Notes under the pieces: generated by a model
Database searches by the model: none
The model's input: only the letters and a program-made list of their open reading frames with translations
What the model was told of the DNA's origin: nothing
Shown: in pieces, positions 24,067 through 40,899 of the stretch
Layout: every line of letters starts with the position of its first letter
How positions within the stretch are numbered: the stretch's first letter is position 1
Assembly (NCBI RefSeq): GCF_048128805.1
Contig: NC_136000.1
Span: 27,158,359 to 27,222,358 of the forward strand
Source of the DNA: Centroberyx gerrardi
Lineage: Eukaryota; Chordata; Actinopteri; Beryciformes; Berycidae
Direction of reading: 5' to 3'
Length of the DNA: 64,000 bases
Made by a program: the position numbers and the translations under genes

Positions 24067-25442
24067 ATGGCGAGTTGGCACCGGATAACCGCCTTCTCTT
24101 CGCTGCTCCAAGTCGGTTTGTTGCTGCTGTTGTCGGCTCGGAGCATCGGGAGACCGCTGGAGAAATGTCTCAACGGCAACTCCTGTCAGCCCCAAAGACC
24201 CCCCGTGGTCCTCAGTAAGTGTATTCCTCGTTCACATCGTTATTTTTAGTCTATCTACGCAACTCACAGTGTTTGTACTTGGTTGCTCTCGCATCTATTT
24301 CCAAGTAATTCCGATTCAGCAACTGATTGCCCACCTCAGCCAGCTCATCAGCTAGCCATAGGAGCCGCTCTGTCTTGTATGGAAAGGCGCCAGGCCAAAC
24401 TCTATTCAAAATTGAGGCAGTTTAATATGGCCTTGCTTATCGGCAAAGGTACGTACCCTATAAAATAGGACTCCAAGGGGTTTTGAGTCGGTAGCCACTC
24501 TTCAGTTCGGTTTATAGATAAGCCCCCAAGCAGCACTTAATAAATAAATAATAAATAATATTTCAACTTTTACAATTGTTTGGCCTGGCATTCCCATTAT
24601 CTTCGTCCACCAAAATACCCCGCGGTGGGCGGTAGCGAGCAGTGTGAAAAAGTTAAATTTTATGGAAATAAATGCAGCTCGGTGGATTATGTGTGTGCCG
24701 AGTTGAGAACGGGTTCCTGACGAACAGGTCTTGGGTCACATTTTAATGGGGGATGTACATTTGCCGGTAAGTGAGGCCACATTAAATTTCCATATTTCTG
24801 AATGGAATTTGGCGTAGCGTTCTTTCCATACAAGAACGCGTCACGTGTTGAGGCTTTTCATCAGCCAGACACAAGTAATGAGTACGTACTAGTATCGTGT
24901 ATGTAGTACGTTAAGAGGTATTTGCGAGGAATTCACATTTCACTTATAGCTGTGTATCCTGCAACTTTTTCCGACGAGTTATTACTTTATTTCCCGGATG
25001 TGAGCTGTTTGGCTTGATTGTTTACAGTCAGAGCAGCTCGTCATATGACTGGAACAGAATGTGACCCTCCAACACTGCAGCCAGTTGCCCAATGGAAGTT
25101 CCTAATATAGTGAATAAGAAGCCATGCTCTCCACTTGTCTATACGTTGTTTTGACCATACAATACATCTCTATCATTTGCTTTTTTTTTTTTAATCTGCA
25201 AATTCTAGCCAATTCTCAGTTTACAACCCAACTCAGGTTTCACAACTTCAAAGATAATGTCAGTATCTCCTTGTATGATCCTTCTTCCACTTTTTCAATA
25301 AAAAGCCCTCTTATTTGCAGAATCCTTATCTTGTGTTTGGCCAAGTTACAACCACAGCCCATGTCTGTATACATGACTGTGTGATAGGAGTCTGTGTAGT
25401 TTGACCCATGGCTCTGCGGCTTCTAACTTGTGGTTAACAGCT

Positions 25443-25473
<31 letters not shown>

Positions 25474-27790
25474 ATAGCGCCAGACATACTTTATTAGTAT
25501 ACTTGTGCATGTGTTGACACTTCTCAGCACATAATGTGAATACGTGATTCCAGAGCCTCACCAATACAGTCCCTCCCTGATTTGTGTTTTTTAGTTTTAA
25601 AAAATTCAAAGCCTGAAGAAATTCCCATCCATAGTATGCTTTAGCTCAGAGGTTCTTACATGTTTTCATGTCACTGATACCCAAATAGACACATATTAGG
25701 CCACAGACCCCCATTTGATAACATTTTGTCGCAGTAAGAGACCCCCTCCACCCCCTCCTAAGGGGAAGATTTTTTTTCTTGTTGATTTATTTAGTATTGA
25801 ATTGTGTAATTGTTTACACTGTACACATGGAGATTATAGTGGTGAGAGTGAAACCTATGGTAACAATAATCAAATTAAATGATAGTGCCACGCTTGAAAA
25901 GAAACAAATGTTGAAATGAAAAGCATTGTTCCCCTGTTCTGCTGTTAATCAGTGAGTCAGACCTTAGTTTACAAATTCTCATTGTCCTCCCTATCTTAAG
26001 CTATTTGATGTTGTTGATCTATTTTGTTATTGGCCTATCTCTTCCTGCTGCTGTCCAAAGGTTGGGTTACGACCACCCACAAGTGGGTTACAGTATTGTT
26101 CTTGCTGAGGGTTTTCACTGGAAAATCTATTTTCTGTGTGAAACAGCTATGCTGCCATAACATGTCCCTGCAATTTAGGTTGAATAACATTTAAAAAGGT
26201 AGTGGATTAGAGTTTTAAAAGGGAAAGATTTTGTTAGATTACCCTAGAAAATGCCCCACAAAAATCAATTTAGGTCCAGAGATAAATGTGGGTCCCCCCC
26301 ACATGTGTGTCTTTAATCAAATACAACTGGCTGGTCCTGTGGTTTAATGTATTGACGGGCCAGTAGGGGCAAACTTTAATCCTAATCTCTGCTATTGAAC
26401 AAATCAAAGACAAAAGCCTGTGTTGGGCTTTTGTAAGGCCATTTTACATGGACAGAATCTAAATGGGCACCAGGCCTGTTACACAATGTAGATAACTGCA
26501 TCAGGAAAATGAGTGTAGTCATTAATTATTGATAAAACTCCATCCATTGGCCTTGCCTGGAAATACTGCTAATGTATTGTGGTGTCTAGGGATGGTAAGC
26601 GTGAGATAATCACTTAACAGCAATGTATTACTGCCTTTGGCCTTACTTATGTAGGTTAATGTAGCCTTATTCATGTGATTCATGTTTACATTATTGGCAG
26701 TATCTCAAACTATGGGCTGGGACCCCAAAGTGTTGCTGCTGGTAGGTACCTTGCTGTTGTAACACTTTGTCCATATTGTTCTTGCAGTTCCGGGGGACCT
26801 GGGAAACCAGCTGGAGGCGAAGCTGGACAAGCCCAGTGTTGTGCATTACATCTGCTATAAGAAGACTGACACCTTCTTCACTCTGTGGCTCAACCTGGAG
26901 CTGCTGGTCCCTGTAGCCATAGACTGTTGGATAGACAACATTAGGTACGATGTGTGTGTGCCTGTTTGTATTGGTCTTTCTCCATTCATTCATCCATCCA
27001 TCCAGTTATATGTCAGTTCAGGCAGCGGTGGCACCATTGCAAATCCCTGGAGGGGCTGTCTATGGGACATGGGTGTAGGTGGAAGGGTAGATGACCTGGT
27101 TGACATAGAGTGGAGTACACAGTTATCAGCCTACACTGAATAAACTAACCTTTGAATCCCCCACTTGTCAACAACATACCGAGGGAGAGAGAGAGAGCAT
27201 TCCTTTGATGTCTCTATCAGCTAAATAAGACTTGCAAGTCAGATATTGAGTTTTTAGGTGCATCAAAAGCTGAAGTTAGTTGGATTTACAAGAGCACAGT
27301 TTGGGAAGTTGTTAGAAGAATGAGGTAGTGGGTAGTGGGAATATTTACCACCACTTTGGTACCACTAATGTGTCTGTTGCCTTGTAGCACGAAATGAAAG
27401 TGTATGGTTTAGAGTGTGCTTACCACATTGACACTGTGTGTGTATGTGTGTGCATGTGTGTGTGTATAGGCTGATCTACAACAAGACCACCCATACCACC
27501 TCGTCCCCGCCAGGCGTGGACATTCGCGTCCCAGGGTTCGGACAGACGTATTCAGTGGAATACCTGGACCCCAGTAAACGCAGTGTGGGTGAGTTGGAGG
27601 GCCCCAAAACCTAGTCACACACACACACACACATACACAAACACAGAGAACATGAGTGACTCGAATGAAGAAAAACTCTGGTCACATTATGAAAAGAATA
27701 ATACCACACATGGATCACATTTTCACATTTGTCAGTGTTGATTTGTTGATGTCTTGGCTGAGGGACTGAAATTGATGATGCTCTGTTTTG

Positions 27791-27839
<49 letters not shown>

Positions 27840-30800
27840 CTCCTAGGCATGTATTTCTTTACTATAGTGCAGGCGCTGGTGGAGTGGGGTTACACCAGAG
27901 ACGATGATGTCAGAGGAGCTCCCTACGATTGGAGGAAAGCTCCCAGTAAGAACACACACACACACACACACACACAGCCTTTACCTTGCCTTTACCCTAA
28001 CAGTCACCCAGAAATGAACTCTATGAATGATTTTCCTCATCTTTCTATCTTTGTGATTCTTTTTGGTCCTCATAAGGATAGAAATACAAGGACACACACA
28101 GAGCTTACTAGCTGATGTTTGGATAAGCTGCCTTCATTCCTTTTTAAAGCCACTGGCACATTTACAGCGACGCTTGGCAGAAACAGAGTGACAGAGTGTG
28201 TTTCTGCTGCTATAGACAGATTTTTTAGTCAACATGTAAAGAATTCAAAGAATTGCTTAGTATTGTTTATTGTAAGGACTGCTAAGCATTTAGCCTGTCA
28301 GTCAATGTGGATGACATAGTGAGGTATGAAGAACAAAAATATAGGATGATGGTGATCATAAATGTTATCAATATTGTCCATTTACACAGGGTTGCCAGGG
28401 AACCATGGGAATTTTATAGGTGTATTCCAGACAGGGAAAGTCAGGGAATTTCAAATTATCTGGAGAAGTCCGGGAATATCAGGGAATTTTACAAATGGGT
28501 CACTTAACAGGAATATACCAGAATGTGTTTTCCAACTTGTTTCATACATTCATTGCATTAGATGGTGGTTTTCAGCCCAACTGTGAAACCAAACCAAATA
28601 AACAAATAAAATAAAAATATAAACAAACCAGGAAGGAATCAAATCTATAAGTCTGGGAAGTGCTCCAACTTAGGAATGTAAAGTCATGGAATTTCACATC
28701 AGCAATGGGAGACCTGTTCCCACATCTTTAATGTCTTGTCTCTCTCTTCCAGATGAGAATAAGGAGTATTTCCTGGCGCTGCAGCAGATGATTGAGGAGA
28801 TGGCGGAGAAGGCCGGGGGGCCCGTGGTGCTGATCGCCCACAGCATGGGCAACATGTACACCCTCTACTTCCTCAACCAGCAGCCCCAGGCCTGGAAGGA
28901 CCGATACATCAAAGCCTTCGTCTCCCTGGGCCCCCCCTGGGCCGGGGTGGCCAAGACCCTCCGCGTGGTCACCTCTGGTAAGAGATGGAGACGGGGTGGG
29001 TGGGTGGGGGGGTGCATGTGTGTGTGTGTAGGCCTAATATATGCCATTTGGAGGATTCAGATCTTTTGCTTGTATCAAGGCTGTTTGAATGGGGATGGTG
29101 CTGGGATGCAGAACTCACTGCCTGGAGCTGTGTGGGACTCTAAGAAGAAGAAATACAAGTCTGAGGAGTGTGTAGTTTACTGATGTCACGTTACATGATT
29201 TCTGGGTAATGAAGTCCTTCAAACGTTCAAAAATTCAAACAGTTAACTCTCGTTAAGTTGCCTAGTGAAGCTTTAAATGATGTGATTGCTTACTTGCTCT
29301 CACATCCAACCTAGATTTCTACATAAGTGCTCACCCAAAATTGCACAGGAGACAGTTACATCAGATCCTGTGTATTGGTAAATGCTTCTCTGCAGAATCA
29401 AACCCCTAACCCCGACATTACAAGGCACTATATGTCAACATGTGTTAGACACTCTCTGTGGTTAGCAGGCCTGTTCCTAAGTCCCCACATAACAGGAGAA
29501 GTATGTTTTAAAGAGTAACAAGGCGAGACCAAACTGGGTTTGGGTCCTGGGCTGAAAAGTTTCAGTTCAGTTTCAGTTCTCTTTCACCAGTTTCTGTCTC
29601 TCTCTGCCTGCAGGTGATAACAACCGTATCCCAGTGATCAGCCCTCTAAAGATTCGCTCCCAGCAGCGCTCTGCCGTCTCCACCATCTGGCTCTTCCCCT
29701 ACGCCCACTCCTGGCCCAAAGATCAGGTCTGTGTGTGTCCACAAATTATTTCTCTCCTACCAAGAAGATGTATCCCTCCCTGCCTGCCTGTCTTTCTCTC
29801 TCTCTCTTTTTGTCACACTCAGTTTAACTTCTTTCTCTCTCCCATTCCCCTTATCCACCTCTCTCTCTCCTTCCCCAATCTTCAATAGCAGTCATCAGTT
29901 GATAGTTCCAAAAATGAAATTTAGCAGCAATCCTTCAGCCAACGCAAAATCAACAAGAACAAATACTGACAGATATTAGTACACACTAGGGTTTGACTGA
30001 TAGGGGTTTTTCAAGGCCGAAAGCAATATGTCTGGATTGAAGCTGCCAATATTCAATCTTTTGAAATTTGACCATTTTCATGCCAGAAAAAATTACAAGG
30101 ATTCAGTGATTTTTGCAGAATTTGATCCTTGTCAGGGTGGGAAAGCCTGACATTATTTAGACCATCATGGGACACTAAAACTCTCCATTGAAAGCCATAC
30201 TGATGAAAGTCTTTTGGGTGGGTTAGCAGCTCCTTCAGGCAGGGTGAGACACGTTTCATTTCAGGTTTTACAGACTGTTGAGTAAAATCCTCCCACGCTA
30301 CACTGATTTCTCCGGGCCAGTATCCAATTTATATTAAAAGACTAATATCATTGATGTGGATGAAGATTATTTCTGGTTAAAATGATTTAGTGCGTTGTAT
30401 CTTTTTCTTCTTTAGCATTTGGTTTACCCCTGTTGGGGACACAAAACGCAATGAGTCGAAGCAACCCATAGAATCAAATAATTAAACGGTCATTTCTTTC
30501 CCAACCACACCCCAGGTTCTGATCCAGACGCCCACCACCAACTACACGGTGCTGGACTACAAGCGCTTCTTCTCGGACATCGGCTTCGAGGACGGCTGGC
30601 AGATGCGCGAGGACACGGAGCCGCTGGTGGCCGACCTCAGCCCCCCCGGTGTGGCCGTCCACTGCCTGTACGGCAGCGGCGTGGCCACCTCCGAGGCCTT
30701 CCAGTACTCCGACAAGTTCCCCGACGTGGAGCCCACGGTGGTGTTCGGGGACGGGGACGGGACGGTGAACCTGCAGAGTGCCACCCAGTGCCGCCGGTGG

Positions 30801-30917
30801 GTCGGGCGGCAGAAACAGCCCGTCACGCTGCTGGAGCTGCCGGGCAACGAACACGTGAACATGCTGCTGAACTTCACGACCGTGGCTTACATCAAGACCG
30901 TGCTGTTCCCGCCGTGA
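24067..30917 (+). CDS. pla2g15: Lysosomal phospholipase A2 group XV (LPLA2/LYPLA3)
   Basis: Lysosomal phospholipase A/transacylase that degrades phospholipids and acylates ceramide, a paralogue of LCAT. Exons: 24067-24214, 26788-26944, 27470-27588, 27847-27945, 28753-28977, 29614-29726 and 30516-30917, phase-consistent; 420 residues (human 412). A hydrophobic signal peptide comes first, then [17 protein letters not shown]. The lid Cys pair flanks [15 protein letters not shown]. The nucleophile is in [12 protein letters not shown] (Ser205), Asp368 in FGDGDGTV and His400 in GNEHVNML. The VPGFGQT and RGAPYDWR blocks are shared with lcat. The first five introns sit at the same positions and phases as in lcat, but the sixth does not: here it splits KDQ/VLI, while lcat is split later at DDGW/YMW. 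The last exon is much more GC-rich than its flanks. Confidence 0.96.
25646..25945. repeat. hAT-like non-autonomous element, copy 1
   Basis: Begins CAGAGGTTCTTACATGTTTT and contains TTGTTGATTTATTTAGTATTGAA and ATAGTGGTGAGAGTGAAACCTA. The same blocks, diverged, appear in the same order at 37839-38121. The right end looks lost. It lies in pla2g15 intron 1. Confidence 0.65.
27793..27837. repeat. (GT)n microsatellite before pla2g15 exon 4
   Basis: An uninterrupted run of about 22 GT units ends 9 bases before the exon 4 start (27847), so it forms the upstream part of that splice acceptor. Similar GT tracts sit just upstream of pla2g15 exon 3 and of csnk2a2 exons 6 and 8. Confidence 0.95.
28386..28715. 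repeat. Dispersed repeat with TCAGGGAATTT motifs, copy 1
   Basis: GGTGTATTCCAGACAGGGAA, then AGTCAGGGAATTT, CACTTAACAGGAATATACCA and ATTAGATGGTGGTTTTCAGC match the stretch at 53745-54150 in the same order and orientation. The family is unknown to me. It lies in pla2g15 intron 4, ending shortly before exon 5. Confidence 0.75.
29988..30275. repeat. Dispersed inverted-repeat element, copy 2 of 3
   Basis: Starts CTAGGGTTTGACTGATAGGG and contains ACCATCATGGGACACTAAAA, CTCTCCATTGAAAGC and CAGGCAGGGTGA. The last three blocks recur at 61280-61355. It lies in pla2g15 intron 6. Confidence 0.7.
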
Positions 30918-33089
30918 CGCGCTCTCACACACACACACACACACACTACAACATTACAACGGACGGCTCTGCTACACACACACACACACACACACACACT
31001 ACAACATTACAACGGACGGCTCTGTTACACACACACACACACACAGCCATGTGCAGGACAGACAGGACTGTCTCCTCTCTCATCCCTCTCTCTGAACCTT
31101 GACTGCTTTACTGTCCCCTTGTTCACTGATCAGGAAAAAGTTTAGTATTGAAATTTTGTCTTTTAAATTCAATTTTACAGCTGTAACGCCACAATATATG
31201 TTAATGTCAAATTGTTTACTGTTGAGCAGAACCAAAACAAAATGATTTTTATATGGTCTATTGGTGATTTTTAAAAGAATCCTAGATTTTACCTGCCTAA
31301 TCCACATATGCTAGGATGGATACTGGATACATACTGCATCCAAGGTATATGTAATGGCAAAATCCAGGGATATATGTGCCACTGTTACCAGTCAAACTGA
31401 GATGTTTTTATTGATGTTACGAAGGAGACTTCTTGGCTTTAGGCTAAAGGCTAAAGCACACGTGTCTTTCTTGTCCAGTGCAGTAGGTCACACGTTGCAG
31501 TGCTTAGTATATCTTTATAGCTTTTAACAAAACTAATCAGGATGTTACCACAACGACTTGCTTCGTTTCCATGTGTCATTTGATTGCTAATCTTTTTTTA
31601 TTATTATTGGTAGTGACCCTTTTGTTGATCATGTTTAATTTTGCATGCAGCCAAGCTGATGGCTGAATTCCTGATAATCCTGTGGCTTTCTTGTTTTTAT
31701 TGTGCGGTCCATGTTAAGTGTCGAGTCGGGATGCTGAAGGACTTTCATCATACCTGGGATCAAGTAGTTGATGTTAGCTGTTTCAGGTCCATTCAGACTT
31801 ATCAGGTATTTCAACAGTCTCAAGAAACAAAATTCACATTCTGCTCCAGAGATTTTTCCCCTTCTTAAATGGCCATATCAAATGCTAAATAAAAGTGAGG
31901 GGCTCTATTGACCCTCACTTTTATGCATCTCCGTACATTTTCCAGGGAAGACTCACCTGATCTTTCCCTGTCCCACATCCTCTGATCACATTACCTACAC
32001 TCAACACGCAACTGCTGCTTACCTCTCTTTCTTGTTCAACTTATTTCACCCTGCACTCCTACCGTAGCTCCATCCAGTACAGAGGAGGAGTGTCCCATTC
32101 CCTCTCCTAGCCTGAAACTAGTGACATGGGTTTAACTACTGTTCTTTGCCCAGGTGTGGTTTGAACCAGGGGGCTGGACAGGCTGGATTTACACATGGAT
32201 TACGCATGGATGATGGGACATTTAACACTTTTTAGTCTGATCTTTTCGTTCTTGTCCCTCCTGTTTAAACATGAAAAGTTCAGATCGGTGTCATGTAACG
32301 TTAAAAATCTAACTTTCTGTCCCTGTGGAAATGCAGCCAGAAGCCCTCCAACCTGACTGACTGTACTGTGCCATTCGCCCCTTGCCGGGCCAGACCAAGA
32401 TGATATACTATAAATATCATAATTGCTGCGAACTATCATGAGCGGTGTGTCATGAACATGTGCTGCCTTCTATTGAGTAAAATGTTATTTAAAATATTGC
32501 ATTTAGCCTTTGACTTTTCTTTGTTCGCTGCATCCCTCTGGATAACTGAACTTTAGTGGAAATGTGAAGGAAAACACAACCCCCTTGGCTGTATTGAATG
32601 ACAACAAATCAGCTAGTGCATGTACATGGTGACTAAGAAGGCAAGATGCAACTTGGGGCAGGAAACACTGAGGTTTCAGTACCGATTATGTGTACAACTT
32701 CCCATCAGTGAGGTTTCCACACGTCACACTTTGAGATGTGCAGCTGCTCACACATGCATCGTCATTCTCGTTTCAGTTGTGAGGGTTTTTGAACCGAACC
32801 ATTCTGAAGCCTAAATGCAGCATTGAGGATTATTATTGTAACTGTCCTATACATGCTTTCATAAAATCAAAAATAAGTAGTATAAAACTCTAAAAACAAC
32901 TTTATTTACATGTAGAAAATTTGGAAACAGTGTTTTAGTAAAAATATATATCATCATCATATTGCTTTCCTCATTTTGGTGATTGAGGCTTGATTGTCAT
33001 GCCACAGAATTGGAATGAGGGGGACAAGCATTCATATGTAAATCAATGTCCTTCAATAGTTATGCTGCAAGTACACTAAAAGAGAGAGA

Positions 33090-33605
33090 GATATTGGCCC
33101 GTTAGTCAACTTACTGTTAAGTGATGAGAACACAGACACCAAAATCATCCATGTGTCCCTGGTACATCATTGGCTCTGGTGCTCCATGCTAACACTTTAG
33201 CATACAATATAGCTGATGTAGTCAGCTATTATTGGAGTCAGTTATTTTTGGAACCATTTCAGATGAGCGACCATGTATTCATCCGCTGCACAGTGGTAGT
33301 TTAAAAGAGTTATTTTTATTTCATGTTTTTTGTCAACTTTATCAATCTCCAACACAAAACTGCCAGACATGGTCACATCTAATTTAAAATTACTTACCAT
33401 TTAGCTTTAAAGCTGCTACAAGTTCTCATTTTCTCACTTTTGACATAATGCTAGTCACCTACTATCACTCAACATAGTGTAGCTAAAGTGTTAGCATGGA
33501 GCACTGGAGTGAGTAATCTACCAGGGTCACATGGATGATTTATGTTAAAGGTTTATGTTCTCGTCACTTAACAGGTAAGTTAAGCATCAGGCCAATCCCC
33601 CAAAA
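33090..33605. mobile_element. Inverted-repeat element (MITE), copy 1 of 3
   Basis: The left arm reads GGCCCGTTAGTCAACTTACT, TTAAGTGATGAGAACACAGA, ATCATCCATGTGTCCCTGGT and GCTCCATGCTAACACTTTAG. The right arm is its diverged reverse complement: CTAAAGTGTTAGCATGGAGC ... GTTCTCGTCACTTAACAGGT ... GGCC. The arms are more than 100 bases and enclose a unique core. It has no coding capacity and is therefore non-autonomous. Related copies are at 52772-53135 and 56186-56232. Confidence 0.82.
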
Positions 33606-34021
33606 ACTTGGAATATCCCTTTAAGGTTACCAAAGGCTGCTTGATGATGTCGTCATTGAAGTCAGTATTGCTATAGTATAGTTCATGAGACTCAGATAGG
33701 TGATAAGTCACTATAATCCTTTCAGTCAACACTTGATTGACAGTGTGTCTCAGGCATTGTTTGTGTATAAGTACACGATGCCCACTTCAAAAACATCCAA
33801 ATTCTACAGCATCCAGTTTAGGCGTACTGACGACCTACTGTGATGACAGTGATACAGTAGGAAATGTACTTTCTCTCCATTCTTGTTCTATGGTCAGATC
33901 CCACTTTAAGGTCTGACTCGGCCCTTCTGGGCTATAAGGGGTCAGGAGTATAGGAGGGGGGAGAAGAAGAGGAGTAGGATGGAAGGAGGTTTCTGATTTC
34001 ATATAGGAAGCAGAGGCTCTT

Positions 34022-34075
34022 CTCTAGTTCTATGGAGAAGCAGAAGGCCTTGTTCCTTGCTTTGCACTGCAGCTC
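34022..34075 (-). pseudogene. Decayed duplicate of the usb1 terminal coding exon
   Basis: On the minus strand this 54-base stretch aligns without gaps to the last 54 bases of usb1 (34191-34244), at roughly 70% identity. The reading ELQCKARNKAFCFSIELE parallels the true C-terminus ELRCRAGNKTFSFPLEP. The stop codon position has become a sense codon. No convincing first half of the exon was found, so it looks like a partial tandem duplicate inside the usb1 3' UTR. Confidence 0.7.
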
Positions 34076-34190
34076 ATGACTTGACATGACAGATCTCGAT
34101 GTGGCTTTTCAGGGTTTCATGTTTTTTTAGACACAAAACTCCTATTTAAATCAAATTCTGGCCCCATCATTCTCTTCATCATGTCAGGTT

Positions 34191-38504
<4,314 letters not shown>

Positions 38505-40899
38505 CCTGCAGCACGCGGGGTGTCACAATATGTCAAGGATAGACATCAATTATACATAAAAAATATATATAAATTAAGAAAAATCAATAAAACTCTATGT
38601 AAATGACTTATTCACAACAGAAAAAAGAGAGGTGACTGCTCGTTTGCAAAATTAATTCCCCGGCAGGGTCGACCAATCAGCGGCGTGCGTTGCTTCGAAT
38701 TCTACGCTTCCGATATAAACAACCTGTTGTAATCATAATTTATGTCCCACTGAAACAACGTCCCCGACGCTAATGAGTTCCACTTCAGAGCTGTCCCACC
38801 ATAATATGTAAAGTACATGTGCATAGTTTTGAGGGTGAACAGTGAAATCGGAGGTATTCCTTACTACCCGGCTGAAATGGTCACATACTTGATTCATTCG
38901 ATTTATTCAAAATGCAATTATAATGTGGCATCCTTTACAAACGATGATAGGTTTTAGCTGTCTTGTGGGAGATGTCATTATTTTTAGTCACAAGTATGAC
39001 TGATAAACAGTCAGTGCGGCATTTTACTCTTGAGTTTCATCGAGAAGACAAGGAATGCGTGGTAAAAAGTGTGATAAATGAGTACATTTTTGCCGGAGTG
39101 TTTGATAAAAGCCGTCCATAGCGGGTTCCGGGTGTGTTGTGAGCATGCCAATTAACTCTTGGTTTATTCATGTTCCCGTGCGCGGGCAGGGGCTCAGAAG
39201 CTAGCCGATAGCCAGCTAGCAATTTATAACAAAATTATTGTCTTTTAACCAGCCGAGAGAATGGCATAGCTGTCAAATGGTTGTACGTGTAAACCGATAG
39301 CGTTTAGGGGGGCGGTTTGGAATATTGCAGGAGAATTTCGCCCATTTTAATGACCCAGAAATCCTGTATTTTTCGGCCCCTGGAGCCATAGCGCTCGAAC
39401 AAGAGAGCATCCGAGAACCGTCTGCGGATGTGAAGAAGGGACGTATTTTGGGGCCTAGCTACCTACGACGAAGTGGCATTTTAGGGGGAAATTTTCAGAG
39501 CCTTTAAATAACCTGTTACTGGACGCTCTAGGTATGTATAAAATCGCATTTCTTATCACTGTGTATACGCACCAGTCGCTCTAGCACACATTTCGCTGCT
39601 GGGTTGCTAATATTATTTTTTCCCGTAGCTAGCTTGCTAACGTTAGCTATTTTCTGCGCCTAGCTGGCTACGTTAGCAAGTAGCTGGGCTAGCTGGCTAA
39701 CTCATCCTGGTTTCAATGATCCCTTGCCTGTAGATGAATATGATGCGCAGACGCTGACTTCCACTTTTCACCGCGAATCGTTGAGCATTTGGGTTTCTGC
39801 ATTGGAAGGGGTGGAACTACTTAACTAATATGATGCTGATTAAAAATGTACGACTTAATCGCCAGTGTGGATGCTAACCAATGTTGACTCGCTATGTATT
39901 GGTGCGCTGACGGATGTTGCAGAGATTCAAATAAGGCACTGTACACAACAGATCGTTGTACAAAAACAAGTGTCATCGAGTTGGATGCTTACAGAAGTGT
40001 CAATAGTCCTAATCAATGGGAAGTTGTTCAGATTCCTCCGATCCTCTTGTACATGACTTCAAGGCATCTGAATGATGTATGTGTTTGATGTAAACAGATG
40101 TTTTGATGATCGGTGTCGCTGGTGTGTCACTCACATTTTAGTTTCGCTCGGATCTGCTTTAATAGCATTTTTGAAATCGTGCTTTTGGGACGTTTTTATG
40201 AGGGAGACAATCCGCACACTGGCATTCAGCTGCTTGAAATCTTGTATTGATGCGTGTTCTAAACGATATGACTGACCCACAATGTTCATGGCTATTTTTC
40301 TGCTGAATTCCCACAAAAAGAAGTCTTAATGGGATGTAGAAGTGAAAAACAAAATCGCGGATGTAGCAAGATGGATCTCAGAAAATTGAAATATATTTTG
40401 CTAACCAAATATCTCCTGTGGCCAGGAGGTTGTCTCTCAGTAAATGTTGGAGCTCCGGCAAAACGCTGGAGCCATCAGTTCAAAACCAAAGCAACTTTGA
40501 TGGTTTGTTACTGAATGTCTTATTGCACGTTGACATTTTGACTGACTGTGGCTGTCTTTGTTTTTTCTTTTTTTCCCATACAGATACCATTTGAAGACTG
40601 AGAATTGAGGTGAATGTAGTGGACTTTCCTCCACCACCTCACGCACCTGCGATCTCTACACAGCTGTTCTCCTCTGCGCATCGCTGTTTCAGTCATAAAA
40701 TCGTCCATCACGGCCCCCTCAACAAGCATCTTTGCCAGTTCTTCAGTGCAACTGATTGAAATGGAGTGAGTTTTTTGTCCTTTCCTCTTCACACACCCTG
40801 AAGCCTTTACCCCATTAGTCAAAATATCTCCCAATCTCCCTTTCTCACCCTAGTTGGGCCACACCAGCTGCCAAACTGAATCCCTACACCCGAGCCCGC
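38505..40899. promoter_or_regulatory. Divergent usb1/znf319 promoter and znf319 leader exons
   Basis: usb1 reads left from 38504 and znf319 reads right, so this 2.4 kb holds both promoters. A plausible znf319 first leader exon ends at 39531 (CTAG|GTATGT). A second would be 40584-40765 (acceptor CCATACAG, donor GGA|GTGAGT), and the coding exon would begin at 40854 (acceptor CACCCTAG). The stretch 39040-39530 is CpG-richer than its surroundings. No other gene is seen. Confidence 0.55.

Larger units (their letters stand above)
30918..34190. other. Convergent 3' region between pla2g15 and usb1
   Basis: pla2g15 and usb1 face each other, so both 3' UTRs lie here. The pla2g15 side begins with CA tracts and a duplicated 52-base unit (30946 and 30998). 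AATAAA at 31888-31893 is a plausible plus-strand polyadenylation signal. A palindromic transposon lies at 33090-33605 and a decayed copy of the usb1 last exon at 34022-34075. No other coding sequence was found. Confidence 0.6.
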
